Source: Gammaproteobacteria bacterium (lineage in GTDB: Bacteria > Pseudomonadota > Gammaproteobacteria > Steroidobacterales > Steroidobacteraceae). From it: 42,632 nt of DNA. The notes beneath the pieces were generated by a model that was not told the DNA's origin, searched no databases, and saw nothing but the letters and a program-made list of their open reading frames with translations. The stretch covers positions 1 to 42,632 of the forward strand of contig JAABQQ010000088.1 of assembly GCA_011391405.1 (NCBI GenBank), in the 5' to 3' direction. The translations under genes were made by a program, and so were the position numbers. Shown here piece after piece: positions 8,010 to 17,014 of the stretch; positions within the stretch are counted from its first letter, which is position 1; each line of letters opens with the position of its first letter.

Positions 8010-8586
8010 CGGCGGCCTCCTTCTTCATTTCGCGCTGCACGAACTCATAGGCTTCAGTGGCCGCGGCGACGTTGCCGGCCGCGACTTTGGGCGGGAACTT
8101 TTCGTCGATGGCGGCGGCGACCGACTCGAGCGAGACGCGACCCGTCAGCGCAGCAAAGCCGCCGAGCAGCGAAGCGTTCGGCAGCGGGCGACCGACGTGG
8201 CGCAGGGCGATCTCCGTGGCTGGCACCGTGCAGAGGTGTGCCGCGATGAACTTCTGCGCGAATTCGGCGAGGCCGAGATCCGCGAACGTCCGCGCGGTAT
8301 TGATCAATATATAGCCACCGGGCTGGAGGCCACCGAAGACGTCGACCTGGTGGAGCAGGGTGGGGTCCTGGATGATCAGCGCGTCGGGGGCGAGGATGGG
8401 CTCGCGCAGCCGGATCGGGCGGTCGTCGATGCGACAGAAGGCGACCACCGGCGCGCCGGTCCGCTCCGAGCCGAAGCTCGGGAAGGCCTGTGAGTGCCGA
8501 TCCTCGCGGAACGCCGCCACCGAGAGCAACTCGGCCGCCGTCACCACGCCCTGGCCGCCCCGGCCGTGAATCCTGATCTGGAACAT
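7993..8586 (-). CDS. 2-oxoacid:acceptor oxidoreductase, gamma subunit
   Basis: The ATG at 8584-8586 gives MFQIRIHGRGGQGVVTAAELL, the invariant start of the gamma family, and is preceded by GGGGAGG. An upstream in-frame start at 8685 would add 33 non-family residues and was not used. The protein is 197 residues, with the usual FPSFGSERTGAPV motif at about 35-47 and a CoA-binding-type fold. It is the first gene of the four-gene minus-strand operon (gamma, alpha, beta, flavoprotein-ferredoxin). Transcription probably starts in the 180-bp gap shared with the divergent DUF885 gene. Confidence 0.92.
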   Translation of the reverse strand: MFQIRIHGRGGQGVVTAAELLSVAAFREDRHSQAFPSFGSERTGAPVVAFCRIDDRPIRLREPILAPDALIIQDPTLLHQVDVFGGLQPGGYILINTARTFADLGLAEFAQKFIAAHLCTVPATEIALRHVGRPLPNASLLGGFAALTGRVSLESVAAAIDEKFPPKVAAGNVAAATEAYEFVQREMKKEAAGAEAG

Positions 8587-8766
8587 GTTCCTCCCCGCCC
8601 GTCCCGGGCCCGGGAACGACCATGCCTCGGAACGGCGGGATTGGGCATCGTGTATGTCACGGATGGGGTGGTCGCAACCGCGCAAAATTGCGAAACTGCG
8701 CCCCCCGACAGGTCGGACCGGTTGCCTCCGGTCCGCCCATTCCCTGACCCACTTGCGGAAGATCTC
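8587..8766. promoter_or_regulatory. Divergent control region with palindromes
   Basis: This 180-bp gap separates the 2-oxoacid oxidoreductase operon (minus) from the DUF885 gene (plus). It contains a perfect 14-bp palindrome TCCCGGGCCCGGGA at 8602-8615, just upstream of the gamma-subunit ribosome-binding site. A CGCAA-AA-TTGCG dyad lies at 8681-8692, and an 8-bp hairpin with a 6-nt loop at 8714-8735, overlapped by a smaller dyad at 8705-8716. No confident -35/-10 pair is visible. The 14-bp palindrome is well placed for an operator; the 8714-8735 hairpin would sit in the leader of the DUF885 mRNA. Confidence 0.4.
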
Positions 8767-10581
8767 ATGACCAGACCGTCCCGGTTCGTGCTGTTTGCGT
8801 CCTCCCTGCTCATGGCTGGCTGGGCTGTCACGCCCGCGGGCGTGCTGGCTGCCGCTGCGCCAGCCGCGGCCGACCGCGCGCAGGTCGAGTCGAGGAAGCT
8901 AAATACAATCCTCGACGAATACTTCGAGGAATATCTGCAGCAGAACCCGATCCTGGCGACCTCGATCGGCGACCCGCGTTACAACGACCGCTTTGTCGTC
9001 GGCATCAGCCCGGCCGCCATCGCTGCCGACGAAAAGCTGCAGCGCGACTACCTTGCCAGGGTGCAGACGGTCGACCGTTCGGCGCTCGCTGGTCAGGACC
9101 TGCTCTCGTACGATGTGTTCAAGACGGCCCGCGAGCGCGAGATCGAGGGCCTCAAATTCCCGGACGAGCTGATTCCGCTCAATCAGTTTTATTCGACGCC
9201 GAACAGCTTTGCGCAGCTCGGGTCCGGCAACGGCATGCAGCCGTTCAAGACGGTGCAGGACTACGACAACTTCCTCAAGCGGCTCGATGGCTTCGTCGCC
9301 TGGACCGACCAGGCCATCGTCAATATGAAGGAAGGAGTGAAGCGCGGCTACACGCTGCCGAAGGTGCTCGCCGAGCGCACGCTGCCACAGCTCGAAGCGC
9401 ACATCGTCGCCAAGCCCGAGGATTCGCTGTACTGGGGCCCGATCGCGAAGCTGCCGGCCGACTTTTCCGCAGCGGACCGCGAGCGCCTGGTCCAGGCTTA
9501 TCGGGCGGCGATCGAGTCCAGGGTCGTGCCTTCGTACCGCAAGCTCCGTGATTACATGCGCGACGATTACCTGCCGAAGACGCGCCTCAGCGACGGCATG
9601 GAAGGCCTGCCGAATGGCAAGGCCTGGTATGCCTACAACGTGAAGCGCATCACCACGACGGACTACACGCCGGAGCAGATCCACCAGATCGGCCTCGACG
9701 AGGTGAAGCGGATTCACGGCGAGATGGAGGCCGTGATGAAGCAGGTGGGTTTCAAGGGCACGCGCAACGAGTTCTTCAAGCACCTCAACACCGATCCGCA
9801 GTTCTTCTTCGACCACCGCGAAGACCTGATTTCCGGCTACGACGCGATCCGCAAGCGCGTGAACCCGCAGCTGCCGCAGCTGTTCGAGACCCTGCCGAAG
9901 GCCGACTACGAAGTGCGCGCCGTCGAGCCCTTCCGCGAGAAGAGTGCGGCGGGCGGGCAGTACCAGGCCGCAAACGAGGACGGCACGCGCCCCGGCATCT
10001 TCTACGCCAACGCGTACGACCTGCGCGCGCGCCCGAGGTGGGCGATGGAAGCGCTGTCGCTGCACGAAGCCAACCCGGGGCACCACTTCCAGATCTCGAT
10101 CCAGCGCGAGCAGCAGGGCCTGCCGAAGTTCCGCCGGTTCGGCGGCTACACCGCCTTCAGCGAGGGCTGGGCTTTGTACGCCGAATCGCTGGGCCAGGCA
10201 CTGGGGATGTACACCGATCCGTACCAGTACTTCGGCCGCCTCGAAGGCGAACTGTGGCGCGCCATCCGCCTCGTCGTCGACACGGGCCTGCACTCGAAGG
10301 GCTGGACCCGTGAGCAGGTGCTCGAGTACATGGACGCGAACAGCTCCGCAGCCGAGGCGCGCCGCGTCTCAGAGGCCGAGCGCTACATGGCAATCCCGGG
10401 CCAGGCGCTCGCGTACAAGATCGGCCAGCTCAAGATCAGCGAGCTGCGCGCGCGCGCGGAGAAGGAACTTGGGCCCAGGTTCGACGTCCGCAAGTTCCAC
10501 ACGGCCGTGCTCATGGATGGCGCGCTGCCGCTCGACGTGCTCGAAGCCAAGGTCGACCGCTGGATCGCCAGCCAGCGTTGA
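8767..10581 (+). CDS. DUF885 family secreted protein, putative zinc metallopeptidase
   Basis: A 604-residue protein. The ATG at 8767 gives a signal peptide (TRPSRFVLFASSLLMAGWAV, with alanine-rich cleavage region near residue 35), so it is exported. The DUF885 hallmark HEANPGHH occurs at residues 433-440 and resembles a zinc-binding motif, followed by FSEGWALYAE, the likely third metal ligand. Family members are thought to be peptidases or related hydrolases; the substrate is unknown. A longer frame from 8494 would add residues antisense to the gamma-subunit gene and was rejected. It is followed without gap by two M16 peptidase genes, suggesting a periplasmic protein-turnover group. Confidence 0.9.
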   Translation: MTRPSRFVLFASSLLMAGWAVTPAGVLAAAAPAAADRAQVESRKLNTILDEYFEEYLQQNPILATSIGDPRYNDRFVVGISPAAIAADEKLQRDYLARVQTVDRSALAGQDLLSYDVFKTAREREIEGLKFPDELIPLNQFYSTPNSFAQLGSGNGMQPFKTVQDYDNFLKRLDGFVAWTDQAIVNMKEGVKRGYTLPKVLAERTLPQLEAHIVAKPEDSLYWGPIAKLPADFSAADRERLVQAYRAAIESRVVPSYRKLRDYMRDDYLPKTRLSDGMEGLPNGKAWYAYNVKRITTTDYTPEQIHQIGLDEVKRIHGEMEAVMKQVGFKGTRNEFFKHLNTDPQFFFDHREDLISGYDAIRKRVNPQLPQLFETLPKADYEVRAVEPFREKSAAGGQYQAANEDGTRPGIFYANAYDLRARPRWAMEALSLHEANPGHHFQISIQREQQGLPKFRRFGGYTAFSEGWALYAESLGQALGMYTDPYQYFGRLEGELWRAIRLVVDTGLHSKGWTREQVLEYMDANSSAAEARRVSEAERYMAIPGQALAYKIGQLKISELRARAEKELGPRFDVRKFHTAVLMDGALPLDVLEAKVDRWIASQR

Positions 10582-10598
10582 AATCAGGGTACGATCCA

Positions 10599-12011
10599 GT
10601 GCACAGCAACGTTGGAACCAGCCGTGACGTTCGTGGAACCTCACCGGTGGTCACGGCATGGCGCGCGGCCGCGCTGGCGCTCGGACTGACCTTCGGTGCC
10701 GTCGCGCAAGCGGCAGCGCCCGAGGTCCCCGGCGCCAACCAGATCGTGACACGCACGCTGCCGAACGGCTTGAAGCTCGTGGTGTGGCCCGACAAGGACA
10801 TCCCGAACGTCGCGATGTACACGTGGTACCGCGTCGGTAGCCGCAACGAGCGGCCGGGCATCACGGGTATTTCGCACTTCTTCGAGCACATGATGTTCAA
10901 CGGCACGAAGACCCGCGCGCCCGGTGAATTCGACCGCATCATGGAAGGCAGCGGCGGTTCCAACAACGCCTACACCAGCTCCGACGTCACTGTGTACCAG
11001 AACTGGTTTCCGAACTCGGTCACCAACCTGATCTTCGACCTCGAGTCGGATCGCATGCGCAACCTCGACTTCGACGCCGAAAAGGTCGAAAGCGAGCGGG
11101 GCGTAGTGTATTCCGAGCGCCGCTCGTCGGTCGACAATGACAACTTCGGCACATTGATCGAGCAGATGCAGGCGACCGCTTTCGTCGCACACCCGTACCA
11201 GATCCCAACGATCGGCTGGCCTTCCGACATCGAAGGCTGGAAGGTCACGGACCTGCAGGACTACTACCGCCAGTATTACGCGCCCAACAACGCGGTGATG
11301 TTGATCGTGGGCGACGTCGATCCTGAGGCGGTGTTCAAACTGGCCGACCAGTACCTGGCAAGCATTCCGGCGCAGCCCGCGCCACCCGCCGTCACCACGA
11401 AGGAGCCGCCGCAACTCGGTGAGCGCCGCCTGCGTATCGAGCGCGATGCCCAGACGCCGTTGATTGCCATGGCATGGCACACGGCCGCAGAGTCCGCTCG
11501 CGAGGCGCGAGTGATGGAAGTGCTGCTTTCGATCCTGGGTGACGGCGATTCGTCGCGGCTCTATCAGCGACTGGTCGAGAAGGAGCAAGCCGCGGTCGAC
11601 GTGGGCACGCAGTTCGACGCCGGTTTCGACCCCGGTCTCGCCTGGGTCTATGCCGTCGTGCCACCCGGGGGCGACGTGACTCGCACGGAACGGATCATCG
11701 ACGAAGAGATCGCGCGGCTCGCGCAGGAAGGGCCGACGCCGGTGGAAATCACCAAGGCCCGCAACCAGGCGCTGGTCGGTTTCTGGCGCGGGCTGGAAAC
11801 CATCAGCGGCAAGGCACAGGCGCTCGGCCAGTACGAAGTCTTTCATGGCGACTACCGCAGGCTTTTCGGCGCACCGGCCGAGTACGAGAGCATCACCGCG
11901 GAGGACGTGAAGAACGCGGCTGCCACGGTGCTGCGCCGCGATAACCGCACGGTCGGTGTGCTCGAACCCAAAGTTGAGACGAAGGCACCGGTCAGGGAAG
12001 GTGCGAAGTGA
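10599..12011 (+). CDS. M16 family zinc peptidase, catalytic subunit, secreted
   Basis: An M16 (pitrilysin/processing-peptidase type) protein of about 470 residues with an intact inverted zinc motif HFFEH (bases 10875-10889) and the downstream ESERGVVYSE that supplies the third ligand. The N-terminus has a signal peptide (WRAAALALGLTFGAVAQAAA). The start is uncertain: no ATG is in frame, and TTG at 10578, GTG at 10599 and GTG at 10647 are all possible. The one at 10599 has an AGGG 9 nt upstream. The next gene overlaps it by 4 bp and encodes a paralogue lacking the zinc motif, so the two probably form an active/inactive heterodimer as in other bacterial M16B pairs. Confidence 0.9.
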   Translation: MHSNVGTSRDVRGTSPVVTAWRAAALALGLTFGAVAQAAAPEVPGANQIVTRTLPNGLKLVVWPDKDIPNVAMYTWYRVGSRNERPGITGISHFFEHMMFNGTKTRAPGEFDRIMEGSGGSNNAYTSSDVTVYQNWFPNSVTNLIFDLESDRMRNLDFDAEKVESERGVVYSERRSSVDNDNFGTLIEQMQATAFVAHPYQIPTIGWPSDIEGWKVTDLQDYYRQYYAPNNAVMLIVGDVDPEAVFKLADQYLASIPAQPAPPAVTTKEPPQLGERRLRIERDAQTPLIAMAWHTAAESAREARVMEVLLSILGDGDSSRLYQRLVEKEQAAVDVGTQFDAGFDPGLAWVYAVVPPGGDVTRTERIIDEEIARLAQEGPTPVEITKARNQALVGFWRGLETISGKAQALGQYEVFHGDYRRLFGAPAEYESITAEDVKNAAATVLRRDNRTVGVLEPKVETKAPVREGAK

Positions 12012-13423
12012 AGTACCCCCCGGCTTTGCGCGCCTTCGCGCTGTCCTGTGCCCTGCTGTCGCCTGCATCCGCGTTCGGAGCCGACGGTGTCAGGCTGCCG
12101 GCGTTCCGGTCGGCGACGCTGCCGAACGGCGCGGTCGTCGCCCTGGTCGAGAAGCGCGATACGCCGCTGGTATCGATGAACGTCACCGTCCGCGGTGGCG
12201 CGCTCGGCGACCCGGCTGGCAAGGACGGCACGGCATCCCTGTACACCGACCTGATCCAGAAAGGCGCAGGCAATCGCACGGCGGCGCAGTTTGCCGAAGC
12301 CATCGAGAACGTGGGCGGCTCGCTGTCGGCCGGGGCGGGCACCGAAAGTATCGGCGTCAACGCCAGCTTCATGTCCCGCGACGTGGACCTGATGCTCGAG
12401 CTGGTCGCCGACGTGCTGCAGCGTCCCCGGCTCGACGCCGTCGAATTCGAGAAGGCGCGCACGCTGGCCGTGCAGTCGATCGTGGCAGCGAAGGATTCGG
12501 ACCCGCGCGCGTTGATGAGCAGCTACGGCGATGCGTGGCTGTTCCGCGGCCATCCGTACGGGCGTTCGGTCGGCGGCAGCGAGGCCACGCTGGCAGCGGT
12601 CACGCTCGAAGACATCAAGCGTTATTACGCCGAACAGGTGGGCGGTGACCGGTTGATCATCACCGTGGTAGGCGATTTCGACTCCGCGATGATGCTGCAG
12701 CAACTCGAGCGTTCGTTCGGCACATGGCGCAAGGCCGGCGCACCCCTGCCGATCGTGCCGTCTCCCGCCAGGGTGACCGGCCGGTCGGTGCTCCTGGTCG
12801 ACAAGCCCGGCGCGACGCAGACGTATTTCTGGCTCGGCAACGTCGGTGCCTCGCGCACGGATGCTGCGCGTACGGCACAGTCGGTGGTCAACACGGTCTT
12901 CGGCGGACGCTTCACGTCGATGCTCAACACCGAACTGCGCATTAAAAGCGGGCTCACTTATGGTGCCAATGCAGCCTTCAGCCGGCCCTCGCAGCCCGGC
13001 TCGTTCCGCATCGCGTCGTATACCGAGACGGGCAAGACGACGCAGGCGATCGACATGGCGCTCGACACGTTGGCGCGCCTGCACAAGGACGGTCTCGACG
13101 CCGACCAGCTGAAATCGTCGCAGAGCTACATGCTCGGCCAGTTCCCGCCCTCGATCGAGACCAACGGGCAGATCGCGGCACGCCTGGCCGACATGCTGTT
13201 TCATGGTCTCGGCCCGGAGGACGTCGACGAGTACGCGGCGCGGGTGACGAGGGTCGATGCGACTGCCGTTCGCAGCACGATCGAGCAGTCGTTTCCGCAG
13301 CCGGATAATCTCGTGATCGTACTGATCGGCGACGCGGCAAAGATCCGCGATGCGGTGAAGAAGTACGGACAGGTGACCGAGATGAAGATCACCGATCCGC
13401 GCTTCGCTCCGGTGACGAAGTGA
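12008..13423 (+). CDS. M16 family peptidase-like protein, non-catalytic subunit
   Basis: A 471-residue paralogue of the preceding gene, starting at a GTG that overlaps its stop (GTGA). A signal peptide is present (LRAFALSCALLSPASAFG). At the place of the HxxEH motif it has GTASLYTDLIQKGAG, so zinc ligands are missing and it cannot be catalytic alone. The C-terminal half retains the substrate-binding region with LRIKSGLTYGANA. In M16B pairs this type of subunit provides the substrate-binding arginine/tyrosine to the catalytic partner. Context (translational coupling, both exported) fits a periplasmic heterodimer. Confidence 0.9.
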   Translation: MKYPPALRAFALSCALLSPASAFGADGVRLPAFRSATLPNGAVVALVEKRDTPLVSMNVTVRGGALGDPAGKDGTASLYTDLIQKGAGNRTAAQFAEAIENVGGSLSAGAGTESIGVNASFMSRDVDLMLELVADVLQRPRLDAVEFEKARTLAVQSIVAAKDSDPRALMSSYGDAWLFRGHPYGRSVGGSEATLAAVTLEDIKRYYAEQVGGDRLIITVVGDFDSAMMLQQLERSFGTWRKAGAPLPIVPSPARVTGRSVLLVDKPGATQTYFWLGNVGASRTDAARTAQSVVNTVFGGRFTSMLNTELRIKSGLTYGANAAFSRPSQPGSFRIASYTETGKTTQAIDMALDTLARLHKDGLDADQLKSSQSYMLGQFPPSIETNGQIAARLADMLFHGLGPEDVDEYAARVTRVDATAVRSTIEQSFPQPDNLVIVLIGDAAKIRDAVKKYGQVTEMKITDPRFAPVTK

Positions 13424-14067
13424 AGCAGCGCACGGCGCTGATTGCAGGCGCGTCGGGACTCGTCGGCGGCGAGTGCCTGCGTCGCCTGCTCGCGTCCGAC
13501 GCCTATACGAAAGTCACGGTCGTCACGCGTCATTCACTTGGATCGGCCGCGAAGCACCCGAAGCTGCGTGAGATCGTCATCGATTTCGCACAGCTCGACA
13601 GAATCAAGACCGAGCTGCGCGCCGACCACGTGTTCTGTGCGCTCGGCACGACGATCCGCAAGGCGGGATCGCGGGCGAAATTCCGCGAGGTGGATTTCGA
13701 GTATCCGCGTCACCTGGCGGAGCTGGCGCTCCGGAACGGGGCGAAGCACTTTTCGCTGGTGAGCGCACTCGGTGCCAGTTCAAAGTCGGGCGTGTTCTAT
13801 TCCCGCGTGAAAGGGGAATTGGAGGATGCTCTGCGCGCAATGCACTGGCCGAGTCTTTGCATCCTGCGGCCGTCCGTCATCGCCGGAGATCGCCGGGAGT
13901 CACGGCCACTCGAACGCTTGAGTGTAGCGCTGCTCAGGTTCGGGCCGGCGACTTATCGGCCGGTTGCAGCCGGCAAGATTGCGGCGGCCATGATAGCCAC
14001 CGCTCAACGCGAGCCGCGCGGCGTCACGATCCTGGAGTCGAGCGAGATTCCCCGGGCTGCCGGGTAG
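13420..14067 (+). CDS. NAD(P)H-binding Rossmann protein, HTATIP2/TIP30-like
   Basis: A 215-residue atypical short-chain dehydrogenase-like protein. The nucleotide-binding motif is GASGLVGGE at about residues 10-18. It continues with CALGTTIRKAGS and VDFEYPRHLAELALRNGAKHFSLVSALGAS, the typical HTATIP2/NAD(P)-binding block, then YSRVKGELEDAL with the Tyr-x-x-x-Lys pair and ILRPSVIAG. Enzymatic role unknown. The GTG start overlaps the preceding M16 gene by 4 bp (GTGA), so it belongs to that transcript. Its last 44 bp overlap the 3' end of the convergent channel gene. Confidence 0.85.
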   Translation: MKQRTALIAGASGLVGGECLRRLLASDAYTKVTVVTRHSLGSAAKHPKLREIVIDFAQLDRIKTELRADHVFCALGTTIRKAGSRAKFREVDFEYPRHLAELALRNGAKHFSLVSALGASSKSGVFYSRVKGELEDALRAMHWPSLCILRPSVIAGDRRESRPLERLSVALLRFGPATYRPVAAGKIAAAMIATAQREPRGVTILESSEIPRAAG

Positions 14068-15730
14068 CTGGCTGCTCTGCCGCGGGCTGCGCCGGCGCCT
14101 GGAACCACTGCTCCTTCGGCACGAACTTTTTGTCGGCCGGATCCGCCTCGTAGTTGGGCGACATGATCTGCACGCCGAACTCGTTGAAGACGTCCTGGAT
14201 GTGCGCGTGCAGCTCGTTCAGCACGGCGAACTTGAGCTTCGGTTCCGCCACGCAGACGATGAGCGTGTACTCGACGTAAAAATCCTGCAGTGCCGTCTGC
14301 AGCACCCGTGGCGGCGGATCCTGGGCGATTCTCGACGTGCGTTCCGCCGCCAGCTGCAGCATTGCGTGCACCTGCCGCCACGGCGTGTCGTAACCGATGG
14401 TGACCGAGGTGGTCAGGCGCATGCCGCCGTTCGCCACCAGGCGTGAGAAATTGCGTGTCACGTTGCTGGCCAGGTAGGCATTCGGCAGCGTGACCTCGAC
14501 GTTGCGCAGCGTCTCGATGCGCGTCGTCAGGAAACCGACGGACATCACCGTGCCTTCGGTCTCGCCCACCAGGACGAACTCGCCAGGGCGCAGCGCCTTC
14601 GTGTACATCAACATCAACCCGCTCACAGCCTGGTTCACCACGCCCGATGCGCCGATGGACAGCATCAGGCCGACGAACACGCCGATGCCCTTGAAGGCCT
14701 CGCTGTCGCTGCCTGGAATGTACGGATAGGCCGCGACGAGCGCGAACAGCCAGATGATCGCCGTCAGCAGCTTGCCGGTGGGACGCGCCGTGGTTTCGTC
14801 GATCCAGCCGACATCGATGCGTCCTGCCTGCACGCCTTCGAAGAAGGCGCGAACGATGCGCACGATGAAGCGCGTGACGAAGAAAATCAGCGCGACGAAC
14901 AGCAGCCCCGGCACCGCATGGAGAATGTTGCGCCCGAAGCGGCCGAGAGCGCCGAGGAGGTTGTCGAACAGACCCTCGCCCCAGGGCCGCGTGTAGGGGA
15001 AGAATTCGAGTACCAGCGCCGTCCACTCATAGACGACGAGCAGCGCGGCAGCCCAGGCGACCAGCTTCAACGGCACGACCGCCAGGTCGGCGATGCCGGA
15101 ATGGCCCACGACCTGCTGGCTCCAGCTCGGTGCAAGCTTTTCTGAACGCAGTTGCACGAATGTGCGAATGCGCCGCGCAAAGAAGGCGTAACCCCGCGTG
15201 ATGACCCACAGCAGACAGGCCAGGATCAGCGTGGCCAGCAGCGTGTAGCCGATCGCCCGCAACATCGCCTCGGAGTTGCGGCTTTCGCGCATTTCGTCGA
15301 GTGCCTGCTGCAGGTTGCGCATGGCGGCGTCGGCCGCCAGGGCCGTCGTCTCGCCGGCTTCCTGGTTTGCGTCGCCGTCGAGGATCCGGAAGGCGAACTT
15401 GCCGTCGATCTGGATCGCGACGCCTTCCGGGATCGGCCGCGTCGACACGACGAGGGGACCGCCCCGTTCGAGCAACACCGCGAGGCCGTCGGTGATCGTT
15501 TCGACCCGGTCAGCCGGACTCGCGCCGAAGGCCGTCGCCCGCAGCGTCGTGATCGGCCGGTTTACAACGACGAGTTCGGCGGGTGCGATCGGTTCGGCGT
15601 CGGCGGTCTTTGCTGCGACAACCTCTTGGGCGTGTATGGGAGAGGGCGCTGTGGTTGCCAGCCCTATCGCCAGCACCACCGGCGCGCAAGTGCTTGCTGC
15701 TGAGATCAGCCATCGGCCGAATGCGTACAT
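14024..15730 (-). CDS. MscS-family mechanosensitive ion channel
   Basis: A protein of about 568 residues: signal peptide, a periplasmic domain of about 120 residues, then five hydrophobic segments, the last (GIGVFVGLMLSIGASGVVNQAVSGLMLMY) being the pore-lining helix of MscS. The cytoplasmic beta domain follows (GEFVLVGETEGTVMSVGFLTTRIETLRN, then VTLPNAYLASNVTRNFS), and the end is a proline/alanine-rich tail. The start at 15730 has an AAGGGG about 9 nt upstream; an ATG at 15769 would add 13 residues but lacks a ribosome-binding site. The extra helices and periplasmic domain distinguish it from the small E. coli MscS. It opens on membrane tension, releasing solutes. Confidence 0.9.
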   Translation of the reverse strand: MYAFGRWLISAASTCAPVVLAIGLATTAPSPIHAQEVVAAKTADAEPIAPAELVVVNRPITTLRATAFGASPADRVETITDGLAVLLERGGPLVVSTRPIPEGVAIQIDGKFAFRILDGDANQEAGETTALAADAAMRNLQQALDEMRESRNSEAMLRAIGYTLLATLILACLLWVITRGYAFFARRIRTFVQLRSEKLAPSWSQQVVGHSGIADLAVVPLKLVAWAAALLVVYEWTALVLEFFPYTRPWGEGLFDNLLGALGRFGRNILHAVPGLLFVALIFFVTRFIVRIVRAFFEGVQAGRIDVGWIDETTARPTGKLLTAIIWLFALVAAYPYIPGSDSEAFKGIGVFVGLMLSIGASGVVNQAVSGLMLMYTKALRPGEFVLVGETEGTVMSVGFLTTRIETLRNVEVTLPNAYLASNVTRNFSRLVANGGMRLTTSVTIGYDTPWRQVHAMLQLAAERTSRIAQDPPPRVLQTALQDFYVEYTLIVCVAEPKLKFAVLNELHAHIQDVFNEFGVQIMSPNYEADPADKKFVPKEQWFQAPAQPAAEQPATRQPGESRSTPGS

Positions 15731-15925
15731 CGTTCCATGCCCCTTTGCCGCGCGCCTGTTTTCGTTCATGTCGACCGGAGCCCATTGTAGGGCCGGGGCG
15801 CTGGCCCGTCATCGGGCCTGTGCCGCCGCAGGTGGAGCTGCGCGAGACAGCAGACTCAAGCACCGGCTCAAGGTGGCGAAGCGCGCGGTAACATGAGTGC
15901 AATCGAGTTCAGGGAGTGCCAGGCC

Positions 15926-17014
15926 ATGATTTCTTCGTCGCAACCCCGACAGGCGAGCCGGGGAAATGAGCTGGCTGGCGCATCGGCGGCTTCGTTGCTG
16001 CTGCTGGCGTCGCTGATGGTCTTCTCGAGCGTGCTCTCGGCCGCGCCCAAGACCGACGTCGTGGTGCTCATCAACGGCGATCACATCACCGGCGAAGTGA
16101 AATCCCTGGAGTACAACCAGCTCAAGCTCAGCACGGATCACATGGGCACGGTCTACATCGAGTGGGACAAGATCGCGAGCCTGCAGTCCAGCCAGTACCT
16201 GCTGCTCGAGCGCACCGACGGCACCCGGTACTACGGCCAGCTGGTCGCGGGCGAAGGCGATTCCACGCTGCAGGTCGTGCGCTCGGTCGACGAACCGGTG
16301 GTGTCGGTCGACATGGCCGTCGTGGTTCGTGCCCAGCCGATCGAAGGCGGCGATTTCATCAACCGGCTCGACGGCTACGTCAGCGCCGGCCTCGACATGG
16401 CCAAGGCCAGCGACCGTCGCAGCATCGATTTCGCGGGCGGCCTGTCAGCGCGCACGCGCGTGCGCGCCTGGGCGATCGATGGCTCAATCAACCTCACTGA
16501 CGACAGCGCAGGCGATACCAGTGAGCGTTATCAGCTGCAGGGGATCTATCGCCAATTCCACGGGGACCGCAACTTCTACCTGGGCTTCGGCAGCTTCGAA
16601 CGCAATACCGAACTCGACCTCAACTTGCGCACGTTGGCGGGCCCGGGATATGGACGCTACTTCGTGCAGAACAATCATGCCGAGTGGCTGGGTGGGCTCG
16701 GCGTGGTGTATTCCCATGAGAACTACACTGGCGGCGAGACCTTCGACAGCGTCGAAGGCGTGCTGACCACGTCGTTCAAGCTCTTTCGCTACGATTTCCC
16801 CGAGACCGACATCGGCGGTTCGCTGTCGCTGCTGCCGAGCCTGACGAAGTCCGGACGCTACCGTGCGGAAGCTGACCTGCGGGCGAAGTACGAGTTCGTC
16901 GACGACCTCTATTTCGAGTTGAAGGTGTACGGCAGCTACGACAGCCAGCCACCGCTCGCGGACTCCGAGCAGAGCGACTATGGCCTGACGACTTCGCTCG
17001 GATACTCATTCTGA
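15926..17014 (+). CDS. DUF481 family outer-membrane protein
   Basis: A protein of about 362 residues. A signal peptide ends near SVLSAAPK. A small beta domain follows with two LINGDHITGEV / EWDKIASLQS-type repeats. The C-terminal 220 residues have alternating hydrophobic/polar strands ending in the aromatic LGYSF, typical of a DUF481 (YdiY-like) outer-membrane barrel. The function of the family is not established. The chosen ATG at 15926 has AGGGAG about 9 nt upstream; an ATG at 15893 is in frame but without a ribosome-binding site. It is divergent from the channel gene and stands alone. Confidence 0.82.
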   Translation: MISSSQPRQASRGNELAGASAASLLLLASLMVFSSVLSAAPKTDVVVLINGDHITGEVKSLEYNQLKLSTDHMGTVYIEWDKIASLQSSQYLLLERTDGTRYYGQLVAGEGDSTLQVVRSVDEPVVSVDMAVVVRAQPIEGGDFINRLDGYVSAGLDMAKASDRRSIDFAGGLSARTRVRAWAIDGSINLTDDSAGDTSERYQLQGIYRQFHGDRNFYLGFGSFERNTELDLNLRTLAGPGYGRYFVQNNHAEWLGGLGVVYSHENYTGGETFDSVEGVLTTSFKLFRYDFPETDIGGSLSLLPSLTKSGRYRAEADLRAKYEFVDDLYFELKVYGSYDSQPPLADSEQSDYGLTTSLGYSF

